From contig JAZSQB010000040.1 in NCBI GenBank assembly GCA_045537695.1, forward strand, positions 1 to 12,459: a stretch of DNA of 12,459 nucleotides, read 5' to 3'. Position 1 is the stretch's first letter. Each line of letters starts with the position of its first letter. Source of the DNA: RGIG2041 sp045537695. Its GTDB lineage: Bacteria > Bacillota > Clostridia > UBA1381 > UMGS1253. The notes beneath the pieces were generated by a model, which saw only the letters and a list, made by a program, of their open reading frames with translations, was not told the DNA's origin and made no database searches. Shown one piece after another: positions 4,837-12,446 of this stretch. The position numbers and the translations under genes are program-made.

Positions 4837-6882
4837 ATGCTTTCAAAGCCATTGACGGCACTTAAAGGCGTGGGTCCCGCCAAAGCGAAGGACTTTGCGC
4901 GCCTTGGCGTCGAAACGATTTATGATTTACTTTCGTATCTGCCACGCGATTACGAGGACAGAAGTACAACGAAAACGATATATGAAGCAAATGAAGGGGA
5001 AACGGTGTGCATAATTGCCACCGTTTTTTCGCCTGCTTATGCGCGGCATATCCGTAAAGGGTTAACTATTTACAGTGCGGATTTGGTGGACGAAACCGGC
5101 AAAATAACGGCAACGTGGTTTAACAATAAATATATCGGGAACACGCTTAAAAAAGGCGAATGGTACAGCTTTTACGGTACGGTGAAAAAAATCGGCGGTA
5201 AAAAATGCTTGGACAATCCGATTTTTGAGTCGGCGGAAAAGGGCGTGAGCACAGGGCGCATTGTGCCGCTGTATCCGCTGACAATGAATTTGTCGCAAAA
5301 AATGGTGCAAACCGTTATGGCGCAGGCGGCGCAGTATATTGCACTGATGCCGGAAACGCTGCCGGAGCATATTCGGAGAAAATATATGCTTTGCGACAAA
5401 AATTTTGCCTATAACAACATCCATTTTCCGCAGAGCTTTCATGATTATGACATTGCTCGCAAACGCTTGGTGTTCGAAGAGTTATTTTATCTGCAAATGT
5501 CGCTCTATGGCATCAAAACGCAAACACAGAAAAAGACTGCATTTGTGTTTGACGGAGAAAAGGCGGCAAGGGAATTTGCCCAGGGCTTGCCGTTTGAACT
5601 GACGGGGGCGCAAAAGCGCGCCATTGGGGAAATTTTGGACGATTTTAAGAGCGGTAAGCCGGCAAACCGACTGGTGCAGGGCGATGTCGGCTCCGGTAAA
5701 ACCGCGATTGCCGCTGCTGCGATGGCGGCAACCGTTGCGCACGGCTACTGTGCGGCGATGATGGCACCGACGGAAATTCTGGCGGCGCAGCATTATGAAA
5801 CGCTCACAAAATTTTTCGGCGACCGCTTGCGAATTTGCCTTTTGGTCGGATCTTTAACGGCGGTGAAAAAGCAAAAGCTGCAGACGGAAATTGCGAGCGG
5901 TGCGTATGACATCGTAGTCGGCACGCACGCCTTAATTCAGAATAAATTGGAAATACCGCGGCTTGCGTTGGTCATTACGGACGAGCAGCATCGCTTCGGT
6001 GTATTGCAGCGTGATGCAATGGAAGCCAAGGGCAACCGACCGCACACGGTGGTTATGAGCGCGACACCAATTCCGAGAACACTTGCGCTGATTTTGTACG
6101 GCGATTTGGATATTTCCGTAATAGACGAGCTGCCGCCGGGCAGAAAAAAGATTGAGACCTATTGTATAGATGAAGAAAAGCGCGAGCGCATGTATAATTT
6201 TGTGCGCAAACAGGTGGATGCAGGGCAGCAGGTATACATAGTGTGTCCGCTTGTTGAAGAATCTGAAAGCACGACAATCGACTTGTCTGCGCTAAAAAAC
6301 GTGACGGCATATGCGCAGAATTTGCAGGAGAAAGTCTTTCCGTCCTATCGTGTCGGATTTTTGCACGGACGTATGAAAGCGGCGGAAAAAGAAGAGATTA
6401 TGCTGCAATTCAAAACCGGCGAAATACAGATTCTGATTTCGACAACGGTGATTGAAGTCGGCGTGGATGTGCCGAATGCGAATCTGATGGTCATCGAAAA
6501 TGCGGAGCGTTTTGGATTGAGTCAGCTGCATCAGCTGCGCGGTCGCGTCGGGCGCGGCAGAGCGCAAAGCTACTGCGTTTTGATGAATCAGGGCAGCGGC
6601 GAGGTCGCCAAAAAACGCATGCAGGTGATGTGCGCGTCCAACGACGGATTTTTCATCTCGCAGGAGGATTTGAAATTGCGCGGTCCGGGCGATTTTTTCG
6701 GCGTAAGACAGCACGGCTTGCCCGGTATGAAAATTGCAAATTTATTTTCTGATGCGGAAATTTTAAAGCTGGCGCAGGATGCCGCGCAGTGGATTACGAA
6801 CGTAGACCCGATGCTGGAAAAGGAAGAAAACGTGGTACTGAAAACGCAGATTCAGAGACTTTCTGCGCGCATTTTTTTATAA
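4837..6882 (+). CDS. recG: ATP-dependent DNA helicase RecG
   Basis: This 681-residue protein is typical RecG. An N-terminal wedge/OB-fold domain (about 1-160) grips branched DNA. The superfamily 2 helicase core has Walker A GDVGSGKT (282-289), the DEQH box (382-385, in DEQHRFGV), SATPIPRTLAL, TTVIEVGVDVP, and motif VI QLRGRVGRGR with R568, R570 and R573. The C-terminal TRG region (LRGPGDFFGVRQHG) couples ATP use to translocation. RecG reverses stalled forks and moves Holliday junctions. The frame is also open to a GTG at 4828, but ATG 4837 is preferred because GGAG (4825-4828) sits 8 bases upstream. The fakA stop lies 5 bases before it, so the two are probably translated together. All motifs are intact. 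Confidence 0.95.
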   Translation: MLSKPLTALKGVGPAKAKDFARLGVETIYDLLSYLPRDYEDRSTTKTIYEANEGETVCIIATVFSPAYARHIRKGLTIYSADLVDETGKITATWFNNKYIGNTLKKGEWYSFYGTVKKIGGKKCLDNPIFESAEKGVSTGRIVPLYPLTMNLSQKMVQTVMAQAAQYIALMPETLPEHIRRKYMLCDKNFAYNNIHFPQSFHDYDIARKRLVFEELFYLQMSLYGIKTQTQKKTAFVFDGEKAAREFAQGLPFELTGAQKRAIGEILDDFKSGKPANRLVQGDVGSGKTAIAAAAMAATVAHGYCAAMMAPTEILAAQHYETLTKFFGDRLRICLLVGSLTAVKKQKLQTEIASGAYDIVVGTHALIQNKLEIPRLALVITDEQHRFGVLQRDAMEAKGNRPHTVVMSATPIPRTLALILYGDLDISVIDELPPGRKKIETYCIDEEKRERMYNFVRKQVDAGQQVYIVCPLVEESESTTIDLSALKNVTAYAQNLQEKVFPSYRVGFLHGRMKAAEKEEIMLQFKTGEIQILISTTVIEVGVDVPNANLMVIENAERFGLSQLHQLRGRVGRGRAQSYCVLMNQGSGEVAKKRMQVMCASNDGFFISQEDLKLRGPGDFFGVRQHGLPGMKIANLFSDAEILKLAQDAAQWITNVDPMLEKEENVVLKTQIQRLSARIFL

Positions 6883-6987
6883 AAAATACAAATTAAAAAT
6901 ATAGCGCAATAACCATTTATTTCACCTTATAAAAAAAGCTGATTTGCACAAATTATGATTGTAAACCAGACGAGGAGGTGAAACGAA

Positions 6988-7182
6988 ATGGCAAGAAACA
7001 AGAAGAACTTAGTTCCGGAAGCTCGTGCAGCACTTGATAGATTCAAGATGGAAGCAGCATCCGAAGTAGGTGTGAATTTAAAAGAAGGATACAATGGTGA
7101 CCTGACAAGCAAGCAGGCAGGTAGCGTTGGTGGTCAGATGGTTAAAAAGATGATCAACTCCTACGAGCAGAACATGAAGTAA
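6988..7182 (+). CDS. Alpha/beta-type small acid-soluble spore protein
   Basis: This 64-residue protein carries both conserved halves of the family. The first is FKMEAASEVGVNL (19-31), where the germination protease GPR cuts. The second is GYNGDLTSKQAGSVGGQMVKKMI (34-56, shown in part: YNGDLTSKQAG and VGGQMVKKMI). Such proteins coat DNA in the dormant spore, shift it to an A-like form and protect it from UV and heat. Known homologues are 60-75 residues, so this is complete. It shows that the organism very likely sporulates. The ribosome binding site AGGAGGTG (6973-6980) is excellent and 7 bases from the ATG. Family members are normally transcribed by SigG in the forespore; I could not find a clean SigG promoter in 6883-6970, where CAAATTA (6949-6955) is only a weak -10 candidate. 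A hairpin terminator follows. Confidence 0.95.
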   Translation: MARNKKNLVPEARAALDRFKMEAASEVGVNLKEGYNGDLTSKQAGSVGGQMVKKMINSYEQNMK

Positions 7183-7216
7183 GTATACCTTTAATCGCAT
7201 CAAAAATGGTTTGAAG

Positions 7217-7257
7217 TTGGGCATGTGTCAGTTCTTGACAGATGCCCAATTTCTATT
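7217..7257 (+). terminator. Intrinsic terminator after the spore protein gene
   Basis: TTGGGCAT (7217-7224) pairs with ATGCCCAA (7242-7249). After one G-G mismatch, TGTCA pairs with TGACA around a GTTCT loop. The run TTTCTATTT follows. It lies 35 bases after the stop, as expected for a monocistronic spore gene, and just before the ribosome binding site of the next gene. Confidence 0.75.
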
Positions 7258-7269
7258 TGGGAGATTTTT

Positions 7270-8115
7270 ATGATCAAAAGAATACAGAAATGGAAAGCGG
7301 TACAATTGTATATGCGGTTTAGTGCATTGTTCATAAAATACGAAATATCGCAGACGGCCGCAAGCATCGCGTATTATTTTACACTAGCGGTATTTCCGTT
7401 TTTAATGTTCCTTGCCGCGCTGGTCGGCGTGCTTGCGTTTCCGGCAGATGCGCTTGAAAAAGCCATTGCGCCACTGCTGTCTCGAGCGGTGGCAGAGATT
7501 ATTTTAGAGTATTATACCTATTTGACATCCGTTTCCGGCGTGTTTTCGCTTGTGTTCGGTCTGGTGTTTTCGCTGTATTCCGCATCGCGGGCAATTCGTG
7601 CGCTGACATACGGCATAAACAAAGTATACCATACGCATAAAGCGCGCTCTTTTTTTGCTGATTTGTTCCGTTCCGTTATGTTTACACTTGGCGTGAGCGC
7701 GGTGCTGTTTTTGGCATTGTTCATGGTAAGCATCGGCAGTAACCTGCCAAAAGTGTTGAATTTATCCCAGCATATACGCATTCCGCTTATCAGTAATGCA
7801 GGGTATATATATTTGGTGGCTGTCGGTGCTGCATTTTTCATTTTGACCCTGGTATATATGTATGCGCCGGTGCGGCGCGTACCTTTGTGTTTGGCGTTAC
7901 CGGGCAGCGTTTTGTGCTTGTTTGGTTTGCATGCTATCAGCTTCGGCGTGGGTGTATATGTGTGTTTTTCGACGCGATTTTCCATGCTTTATGGTTCTAT
8001 CGGGGCAATTATCATTATGCTTTTGTGGCTGTATTTGTTCGGCATATGTGTAATGTTGGGCGCAATTTTAAATCGCTATGCGGAGAAGAGAAAACGCGCG
8101 CGAAAGCGAAAGTGA
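7270..8115 (+). CDS. YihY/BrkB family inner-membrane protein
   Basis: This 281-residue protein has about six hydrophobic segments (near 33-55, 88-108, 135-157, 178-197, 206-228, 240-265) and a very basic tail (KRKRARKRK). The family signature includes SIAYYFTLAVFPFLMFLAAL, SASRAIRALTYGINKVY and IGAIIIMLLWLY. Members were once mislabelled ribonuclease BN; the real function is unsettled. The frame is open to a GTG at 7225, but that codon lies inside the upstream terminator stem. ATG 7270 has GGGAG (7259-7263) 6 bases upstream, so it is the start used here. The gene has no clear partner: a terminator precedes it and a degraded segment follows. Confidence 0.88.
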   Translation: MIKRIQKWKAVQLYMRFSALFIKYEISQTAASIAYYFTLAVFPFLMFLAALVGVLAFPADALEKAIAPLLSRAVAEIILEYYTYLTSVSGVFSLVFGLVFSLYSASRAIRALTYGINKVYHTHKARSFFADLFRSVMFTLGVSAVLFLALFMVSIGSNLPKVLNLSQHIRIPLISNAGYIYLVAVGAAFFILTLVYMYAPVRRVPLCLALPGSVLCLFGLHAISFGVGVYVCFSTRFSMLYGSIGAIIIMLLWLYLFGICVMLGAILNRYAEKRKRARKRK

Positions 8116-8134
8116 AAGAGGGTAAAACAGGGGG

Positions 8135-8275
8135 ATGCATAGAAAAGAACAAACTACAGGATTTTGCGTTGTTGGCGGCGGACTGCCCGGTTTTTGTGTT
8201 GCAGTCATAGCGGCAAAACGCGGCATTTATATATTAGTTCGAACAAGTGTTTTGCGGATGTTTTTGCCTTATATT
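8135..8275 (+). pseudogene. Truncated N-terminus of an FAD-dependent oxidoreductase
   Basis: From the ATG at 8135 the frame reads FCVVGGGLPGFCVAVIAAKRG, a classic dinucleotide-binding beta-alpha-beta start with GGGxxG, as in the large family of clostridial FAD-dependent oxidoreductases that begin with VVGGGxAGxCAAIAAARxG. The match persists as far as ILVRTSVL (near 8260), where relatives have a LVQxRPVLGGN-like sequence. After that it becomes unrelated, low-complexity residues rich in Phe, Lys and Ile. An intact member would have several hundred residues, so only about the first 40 remain. It has no good ribosome binding site apart from a GGGGG run touching the ATG. I read it as a deletion remnant between yihY and rsmD. 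A chance Rossmann-like stretch is the alternative. Confidence 0.45.
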
Positions 8276-8338
8276 TATCCAAAGACAAATGACAATGAAA
8301 TAAAGTGTAAAAAAATTTATTTTTTCTTACGTTATCTC

Positions 8339-8366
8339 TTGACTTTTTTCGTTTTATATGTAAAAA
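8339..8366 (+). promoter_or_regulatory. Weak candidate promoter before rsmD
   Basis: TTGACT (8339-8344) and TAAAAA (8361-8366) are 16 bases apart. The -35 is good and the -10 poor. The implied transcript start would fall on the rsmD ribosome binding site, which weakens the case. Confidence 0.25.
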
Positions 8367-8384
8367 TAAATAGGGGTGGAACGT

Positions 8385-8936
8385 TTGCGAGTTATAGGTG
8401 GAAACAAACGAGGCTTAAAGCTGCTTGAATTTGAGGGTGACAGCGTGCGGCCGACGACCGACAGAGTCAAAGAAAACATCTTTAATATTATCGGTCCGTA
8501 TATTTCCGGGGCAAGCGTGTTGGATCTCTTTGGCGGTACAGGAGCGCTTTGTATTGAAGCACTCAGTCGCGGCGCAGAAAAAGCGACAGTGTGTGATGTA
8601 GCGGAAAGTTCGCTTTCCCTCATTCGAAAGAATTTGAATAAAGCGGATTACACGGCGCAGGTGCGCGTTGTAAAAACAGATGCGGTCAGCTTTGTGCAAT
8701 CTGCAAAGGAAAGCTTTGACGTGCTGTTTATTGACCCGCCGTACAATTCGGATTTGCTCGTGCGCACTTTAGCGGCCATTGCAAAAAATCCGCAAATTTG
8801 CCCGCAGGGTATTATCGTATGCGAGCGCGATTATGAAAAAGAATTGCCGCAGCTTTCGGGCCTTCGGGTTTTGAAGGATAAAAAATACGGCAGGGTGCAG
8901 ATACTGGTTTTGGAAGTGCAGGGTGAAGCTGATTAA
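8385..8936 (+). CDS. rsmD: 16S rRNA (guanine(966)-N(2))-methyltransferase RsmD
   Basis: This protein methylates G966 of 16S rRNA using S-adenosylmethionine. Visible motifs are the RsmD-specific VRPTTDRVKENIFNI (21-35), SAM-binding VLDLFGGTG (45-53) and the catalytic DPPY (117-120). A GTG at 8376 is in frame, but TTG 8385 gives the usual family opening (M)RVIGG and a length of 183 residues, close to the Bacillus homologue. It also has AGGGGTGG (8372-8379) properly spaced upstream, which the GTG would overlap. In many Firmicutes coaD follows rsmD directly; here a coiled-coil gene follows 39 bases later. All key residues are intact. Confidence 0.92.
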   Translation: MRVIGGNKRGLKLLEFEGDSVRPTTDRVKENIFNIIGPYISGASVLDLFGGTGALCIEALSRGAEKATVCDVAESSLSLIRKNLNKADYTAQVRVVKTDAVSFVQSAKESFDVLFIDPPYNSDLLVRTLAAIAKNPQICPQGIIVCERDYEKELPQLSGLRVLKDKKYGRVQILVLEVQGEAD

Positions 8937-8975
8937 ACGAGTGAGAAGAAAAGGAAGAATGGGGGATATAGAAAG

Positions 8976-9416
8976 ATGGAAGTTCTTGAGCTGATTGATA
9001 TGCTTGAAGATGTTGTGGATAAGGCGTTTGGCATTCCGTTAATCGGAAAGGCTATTATGGACCGCGACGAACTTTTAGACTTGATTGAAGAAATCCGCAT
9101 TAACCTGCCGGATGATTTAAAGCAGGCAAAGTGGGTAAAGGATGAGCGTCAGCGCATTTTGGATGATGCCAATAAGGAAGCTGCCTCGATTATCAAGCTT
9201 GCAGAGGAGAAGATGGCTTCTTTGATTGATGACCATGAAATTACGCAGCGCGCGTATGCACAGGCAAATGAAATCGTTTCCGGTGCACAGAACAATGCGC
9301 GTGAAATCCGTGCAAACACGAAGCAGTATGTGGACGATCATATGGCGAATTTGGAAGCAAAGCTTGAAAAGATGATTACCACCGTGCGCGAGAACAGAAA
9401 CGAGCTAAAAAAATAA
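8976..9416 (+). CDS. Coiled-coil protein, often labelled ATPase subunit H-like
   Basis: This 146-residue soluble protein is strongly helical. Residues 1-50 are acidic, with a conserved-looking FGIPLIGKAIMDRDELLDLI segment. Residues 50-146 form a charged coiled coil with Ala/Glu/Lys repeats resembling DivIVA or the stalk subunits of V-type ATPases. Clostridial homologues beside rsmD and coaD are commonly named V-type ATPase subunit H-like, but no ATP synthase gene is nearby, so that name probably reflects only coiled-coil similarity. A role as a scaffold or membrane-curvature protein is possible but unproven. GGGGGAT (8961-8967) lies 8 bases before the ATG. The gene ends a probable two-gene unit with rsmD, closed by a strong terminator. 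Confidence 0.8.
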   Translation: MEVLELIDMLEDVVDKAFGIPLIGKAIMDRDELLDLIEEIRINLPDDLKQAKWVKDERQRILDDANKEAASIIKLAEEKMASLIDDHEITQRAYAQANEIVSGAQNNAREIRANTKQYVDDHMANLEAKLEKMITTVRENRNELKK

Positions 9417-9428
9417 ATTGTTTGACCT

Positions 9429-9462
9429 GACCGTATGTCCAAAAGGGCGTGCGGTCTTTTTT
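9429..9462 (+). terminator. Strong intrinsic terminator
   Basis: The arms 9429-9440 and 9445-9456 form a 12-bp stem including three G-U pairs, with an AAAA loop and a run of six T (9457-9462). It lies 12 bases after the coiled-coil gene and separates it from the promoter of the next unit. Confidence 0.9.
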
Positions 9463-9484
9463 GTGAAAAAAGCTTATAAATATC

Positions 9485-9513
9485 TTGTAAAAATGAAATA
9501 AATATAGTATAAT
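9485..9513 (+). promoter_or_regulatory. SigA-type promoter for the apgM unit
   Basis: TTGTAA (9485-9490) and a perfect TATAAT (9508-9513) are 17 bases apart. It sits between a terminator and a gene with a good ribosome binding site. It probably drives apgM and the two genes after it. Confidence 0.8.
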
Positions 9514-9567
9514 ATCTAAGATATGGTAATGTGACGTTTTATATGCTTTTGTAAGAGAGGGAAAAGT

Positions 9568-10767
9568 ATGAAATATATTGTAATTCTTGGTGACGGTATG
9601 GCGGATACGCCGGTAGAAGCACTCGGCGGAAAAACGCCTTTGGAAGTGGCGAAAAAGCCGATGATGGACAGACTGGCATCTATGGGTGAGATGGGCATGG
9701 TCAAAACGGTGCCGGACGGTATCGCACCGGGCAGTGACGTGGCAAACTTATCCGTAATGGGTTATGACCCGCTGAAGGTTTATACGGGTCGTTCACCGCT
9801 TGAGGCAGTATCCATCGGTGTAGAATTAAACGACACAGATGTTACATACCGCGTAAATACCGTAACGCTTTCGGATGAAGAAAAATATGCGGATAAAACG
9901 ATGGTGGACTATTCCAGCGATGAAATCAGCTCTGCAGAGGGTGCACAGCTGATGCAGGCGATGAACGAAGCGTTTGCGACAGAGAAGATTCGCTTCTATG
10001 CCGGCACGAGCTACCGCAATCTGTTGGTGGTGCACGAAGGTGCAACCGGCGCAGACCTTACGCCGCCGCACGATATTTCGCTTAAATGTATAAAAGACCA
10101 TTTGCCAAAGGGCGCAGATGCCCTTTTGGATATGATGCAAAAAAGCTATGATATTTTAAAAGACCATCCGGTAAACATCGACCGCGTAAAGCGCGGCTTG
10201 CATCCGGCAAATTCCATCTGGTTCTGGGGCGAGGGCACCAAGCCGGGGGTAACGAACTTTAAAGAAAAGTACGGTTTAGATGGTGCGATGATCAGTGCTG
10301 TGGACCTTTTAAAGGGTATCGGCTACAGCGCGGGTATGGAAGTGATTGAAGTCGAGGGCGCAACCGGCAATGTGGACACCAATTTTGACGGCAAGGCAAA
10401 GGCGGTATGCAATGCACTGCTCGGCGGCAAGGATTTTGCGTATTTGCACGTGGAGGCGGCAGATGAATGCGGCCACCGCGGTGAAATGGAAAATAAGATT
10501 TTGTCTATCGAAAAGTTAGATGTTGCATTGGGCAGTATCATCGAGGCGATGGAGGCTGCCGGCGAAAGCTACAGCATCCTTTTGATGCCGGATCATCCGA
10601 CACCGCTCGCAATTCGTACACATTCGTCGGATGCGGTGCCGTATGTGATCTACAGAAGTGATGCGCCGCAGGCGGAGAGCGGTCTTCGTTATACGGAGAA
10701 GGATGCGCAGAGCACTGGCGTGTATGAGCCGGTGGGCTGCAAGTTGATGGATAAATTTTTGAATTAG
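9568..10767 (+). CDS. apgM: Cofactor-independent phosphoglycerate mutase, ApgM type / proposed homoserine kinase
   Basis: This 399-residue enzyme of the alkaline phosphatase superfamily opens with VILGDGMADTP, where D9 is a metal ligand. Ser62 in ANLSVMGYDP is the likely nucleophile. The rest of the two-metal site is seen in H294/E296/D299/H303 (LHVEAADECGH), D342/H343 (PDHPTP) and H352. Archaeal-type mutases interconvert 3- and 2-phosphoglycerate. A bacterial subgroup of about this length has been proposed instead as homoserine kinase in organisms without thrB. The sequence alone does not decide, and no threonine genes are adjacent. It has ribosome binding site AGAGAGG (9554-9560) and a strong promoter. 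ytvI follows after 31 bases, so the three genes are probably cotranscribed. Confidence 0.88.
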   Translation: MKYIVILGDGMADTPVEALGGKTPLEVAKKPMMDRLASMGEMGMVKTVPDGIAPGSDVANLSVMGYDPLKVYTGRSPLEAVSIGVELNDTDVTYRVNTVTLSDEEKYADKTMVDYSSDEISSAEGAQLMQAMNEAFATEKIRFYAGTSYRNLLVVHEGATGADLTPPHDISLKCIKDHLPKGADALLDMMQKSYDILKDHPVNIDRVKRGLHPANSIWFWGEGTKPGVTNFKEKYGLDGAMISAVDLLKGIGYSAGMEVIEVEGATGNVDTNFDGKAKAVCNALLGGKDFAYLHVEAADECGHRGEMENKILSIEKLDVALGSIIEAMEAAGESYSILLMPDHPTPLAIRTHSSDAVPYVIYRSDAPQAESGLRYTEKDAQSTGVYEPVGCKLMDKFLN

Positions 10768-10798
10768 GCTTTTGAGATTAAGCAGAGGGGGTGCGTGC

Positions 10799-11932
10799 AT
10801 GCAAAGTAAGGTATTTAAGACTTTGGGCATCGTGCTGTGCATAGCGGTCATTTGTGGTTTGGCATACTTTGTGATGCCGACACTTCTGGTGGCGCTGCTA
10901 CCGTTTGTAATTGCATATTTTTTAAGCATTGCCTTAGAGCCGCTGATTCGGCTACTGAGCGAAAAAATGCATTTGCCGCGCCCAATTGCAGCGGGCGTTT
11001 CTACTGTGCTTGCGTTGATTGTAGTTGGCGGCTTGCTGTCGTGGCTGGTATGGCAGCTATGGATGCAGATTATTGAGCTTGCTGATAAGTGGCCGGAGCT
11101 GTACGAGGCGTCCAGAACGTATCTGGAAACGACCTTTGCCGGTTGGAGCGGCTTTTATGACTCGATGTCGCCGCAGGTACAGTCCTATATTGACTACGGA
11201 CTTGCCGAAGCGCGCAGCGGGCTTACCTCGCTGATTTCGCCGGTGGCGAACCGTCTGGTCAGCTTTGCAAGAGGCTTGGTGGCGGGCGTACCGTCCACGA
11301 TAATTTTTGTGATTGTCACCTTTTTGGCGTGCAACTTTATGTGCGCGGACAGAAAGAAAATGCGGGCGCTGTTTGCACACGTGTTCGGCGTAAAAACGCT
11401 GCAGCGTGTTTCGCAGATCTGGCGCGATTTAAAGGCGGCGCTCGGCGGCTATGTAAAAGCGCAGCTTGCCATTATGTGCGTATCGTTTGTGATTTTGCTA
11501 ATTGGCTTTTCCATTGCGGGCGCGCCGTTTACGTTGCTGTTTGCGTTTGTGGTAGCATTTTTAGATGCGCTACCGGTGTTCGGGTCGGGTTTGGTGCTGA
11601 TTCCATGGACACTGATTTCGCTTTTGCAGCAGAATTATTTAACAATGACCATCTGCATCGTTATGTATGTGACTATTATTGTGACACGCCAGATTTTGGA
11701 GCCGCGTATCCTGGGTAAGCAGATTGGTGTACCGCCATTGCTCACGCTGATGAGTATGTATATCGGCTTAAAGACCATCGGTATTTTCGGTATGGTCATA
11801 GGACCGGTGCTTGTGTTAATCATAAAAAATCTGTATGTCGGCGGTGTGTTTGAACATATGCTGAAGACAGAACCAAAGTTAGAAAAACCAAAAGAGAATA
11901 ATCCGGAAAAAGAGGTGCAGGAGCATGAGTAA
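10799..11932 (+). CDS. ytvI: AI-2E family permease, YtvI-like sporulation membrane protein
   Basis: This 377-residue multi-pass protein has an N-terminal pair of hydrophobic segments (about 8-48), one at about 65-90, a soluble region (about 90-150) and a cluster of segments to about 350. The C-terminal family block is well kept: DALPVFGSGLVLIPW, RQILEPRILGKQIG and GLKTIGIFGMVIGPVL. The superfamily was named for autoinducer-2 export, but members include ion and small-molecule exporters. The VLIPW and RQILEP-GKQIG pattern and the length favour the YtvI sporulation subgroup, consistent with the spore protein gene nearby. The frame is open to a TTG at 10772, but ATG 10799 follows AGAGGGGG (10784-10791) by 7 bases. 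The charged tail overlaps the metG start. Confidence 0.85.
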   Translation: MQSKVFKTLGIVLCIAVICGLAYFVMPTLLVALLPFVIAYFLSIALEPLIRLLSEKMHLPRPIAAGVSTVLALIVVGGLLSWLVWQLWMQIIELADKWPELYEASRTYLETTFAGWSGFYDSMSPQVQSYIDYGLAEARSGLTSLISPVANRLVSFARGLVAGVPSTIIFVIVTFLACNFMCADRKKMRALFAHVFGVKTLQRVSQIWRDLKAALGGYVKAQLAIMCVSFVILLIGFSIAGAPFTLLFAFVVAFLDALPVFGSGLVLIPWTLISLLQQNYLTMTICIVMYVTIIVTRQILEPRILGKQIGVPPLLTLMSMYIGLKTIGIFGMVIGPVLVLIIKNLYVGGVFEHMLKTEPKLEKPKENNPEKEVQEHE

Positions 11933-12446
11933 AGGAAAATATTATATTACAACGGCGATTGCATACGCTTCCCGTAAGCCGCACATCGGCAATACGTACG
12001 AAGTGATTTTAACAGATGCTATTGCGCGTTTCAAAAGAAAGATTGGTTATGATGTGTATTTTCTGACCGGTACGGATGAACACGGCCAGAAAATTCAGCA
12101 GATTGCTGAGGAGAGCGGCATCACACCACAGAAGTACGTCGATGGTGTGGCAGGCGAAATCCGCGGCATCTGGGATTTGGTGAATGCTTCTTACGACGGT
12201 TTTATCCGCACGACGGATGACCGCCATGAAGAGGTTGTACGTAAGATTTTCAAAAAACTCTATGACCAGGGTGACATCTACAAGAGCGAATATGAAGGCA
12301 TGTACTGCGTACCGTGTGAGTCGTTCTTTACTTCTTCGCAGCTCGTGGATGGTTGCTGCCCAGACTGCGGCAGACCGGTAACGCCGACGAAGGAAGAAGC
12401 ATACTTCTTTAAAATGAGCAAATACCAGGATCGTTTGATGCAATAA
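11925..12446 (+). CDS. metG: Methionyl-tRNA synthetase, N-terminal part only
   Basis: The 173 codons present encode the start of the catalytic domain: YYITTAIAYASRKPHIGN with the HIGH-type motif HIGN (20-23), FLTGTDEHGQKIQ (47-59), and a zinc knuckle with C128, C131, C145 and C148. The frame ends at TAA (12444-12446) just after KYQDRLMQ. Full enzymes have about 500-650 residues, so the tRNA-binding half and the KMSKS loop are missing. The residues before the stop are fully normal, and the 13 bases after it do not resemble the family in any frame. As this enzyme is essential, a misassembled end or a second intact copy elsewhere is more likely than loss. The start overlaps ytvI by 8 bases (ATGAGTAA), with AGGAG (11918-11922) upstream. 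Confidence 0.85.
   Translation: MSKGKYYITTAIAYASRKPHIGNTYEVILTDAIARFKRKIGYDVYFLTGTDEHGQKIQQIAEESGITPQKYVDGVAGEIRGIWDLVNASYDGFIRTTDDRHEEVVRKIFKKLYDQGDIYKSEYEGMYCVPCESFFTSSQLVDGCCPDCGRPVTPTKEEAYFFKMSKYQDRLMQ

Noticed and set aside
7225..7269. Upstream GTG start for the YihY-type gene
   Set aside because: It lies in the terminator stem with no ribosome binding site; ATG 7270 is well placed.
12409..12430. KMSKY as the KMSKS catalytic loop of methionyl-tRNA synthetase
   Set aside because: It comes just after the zinc knuckle, too early; the true KMSKS loop lies well over 100 residues further on and is outside this sequence.
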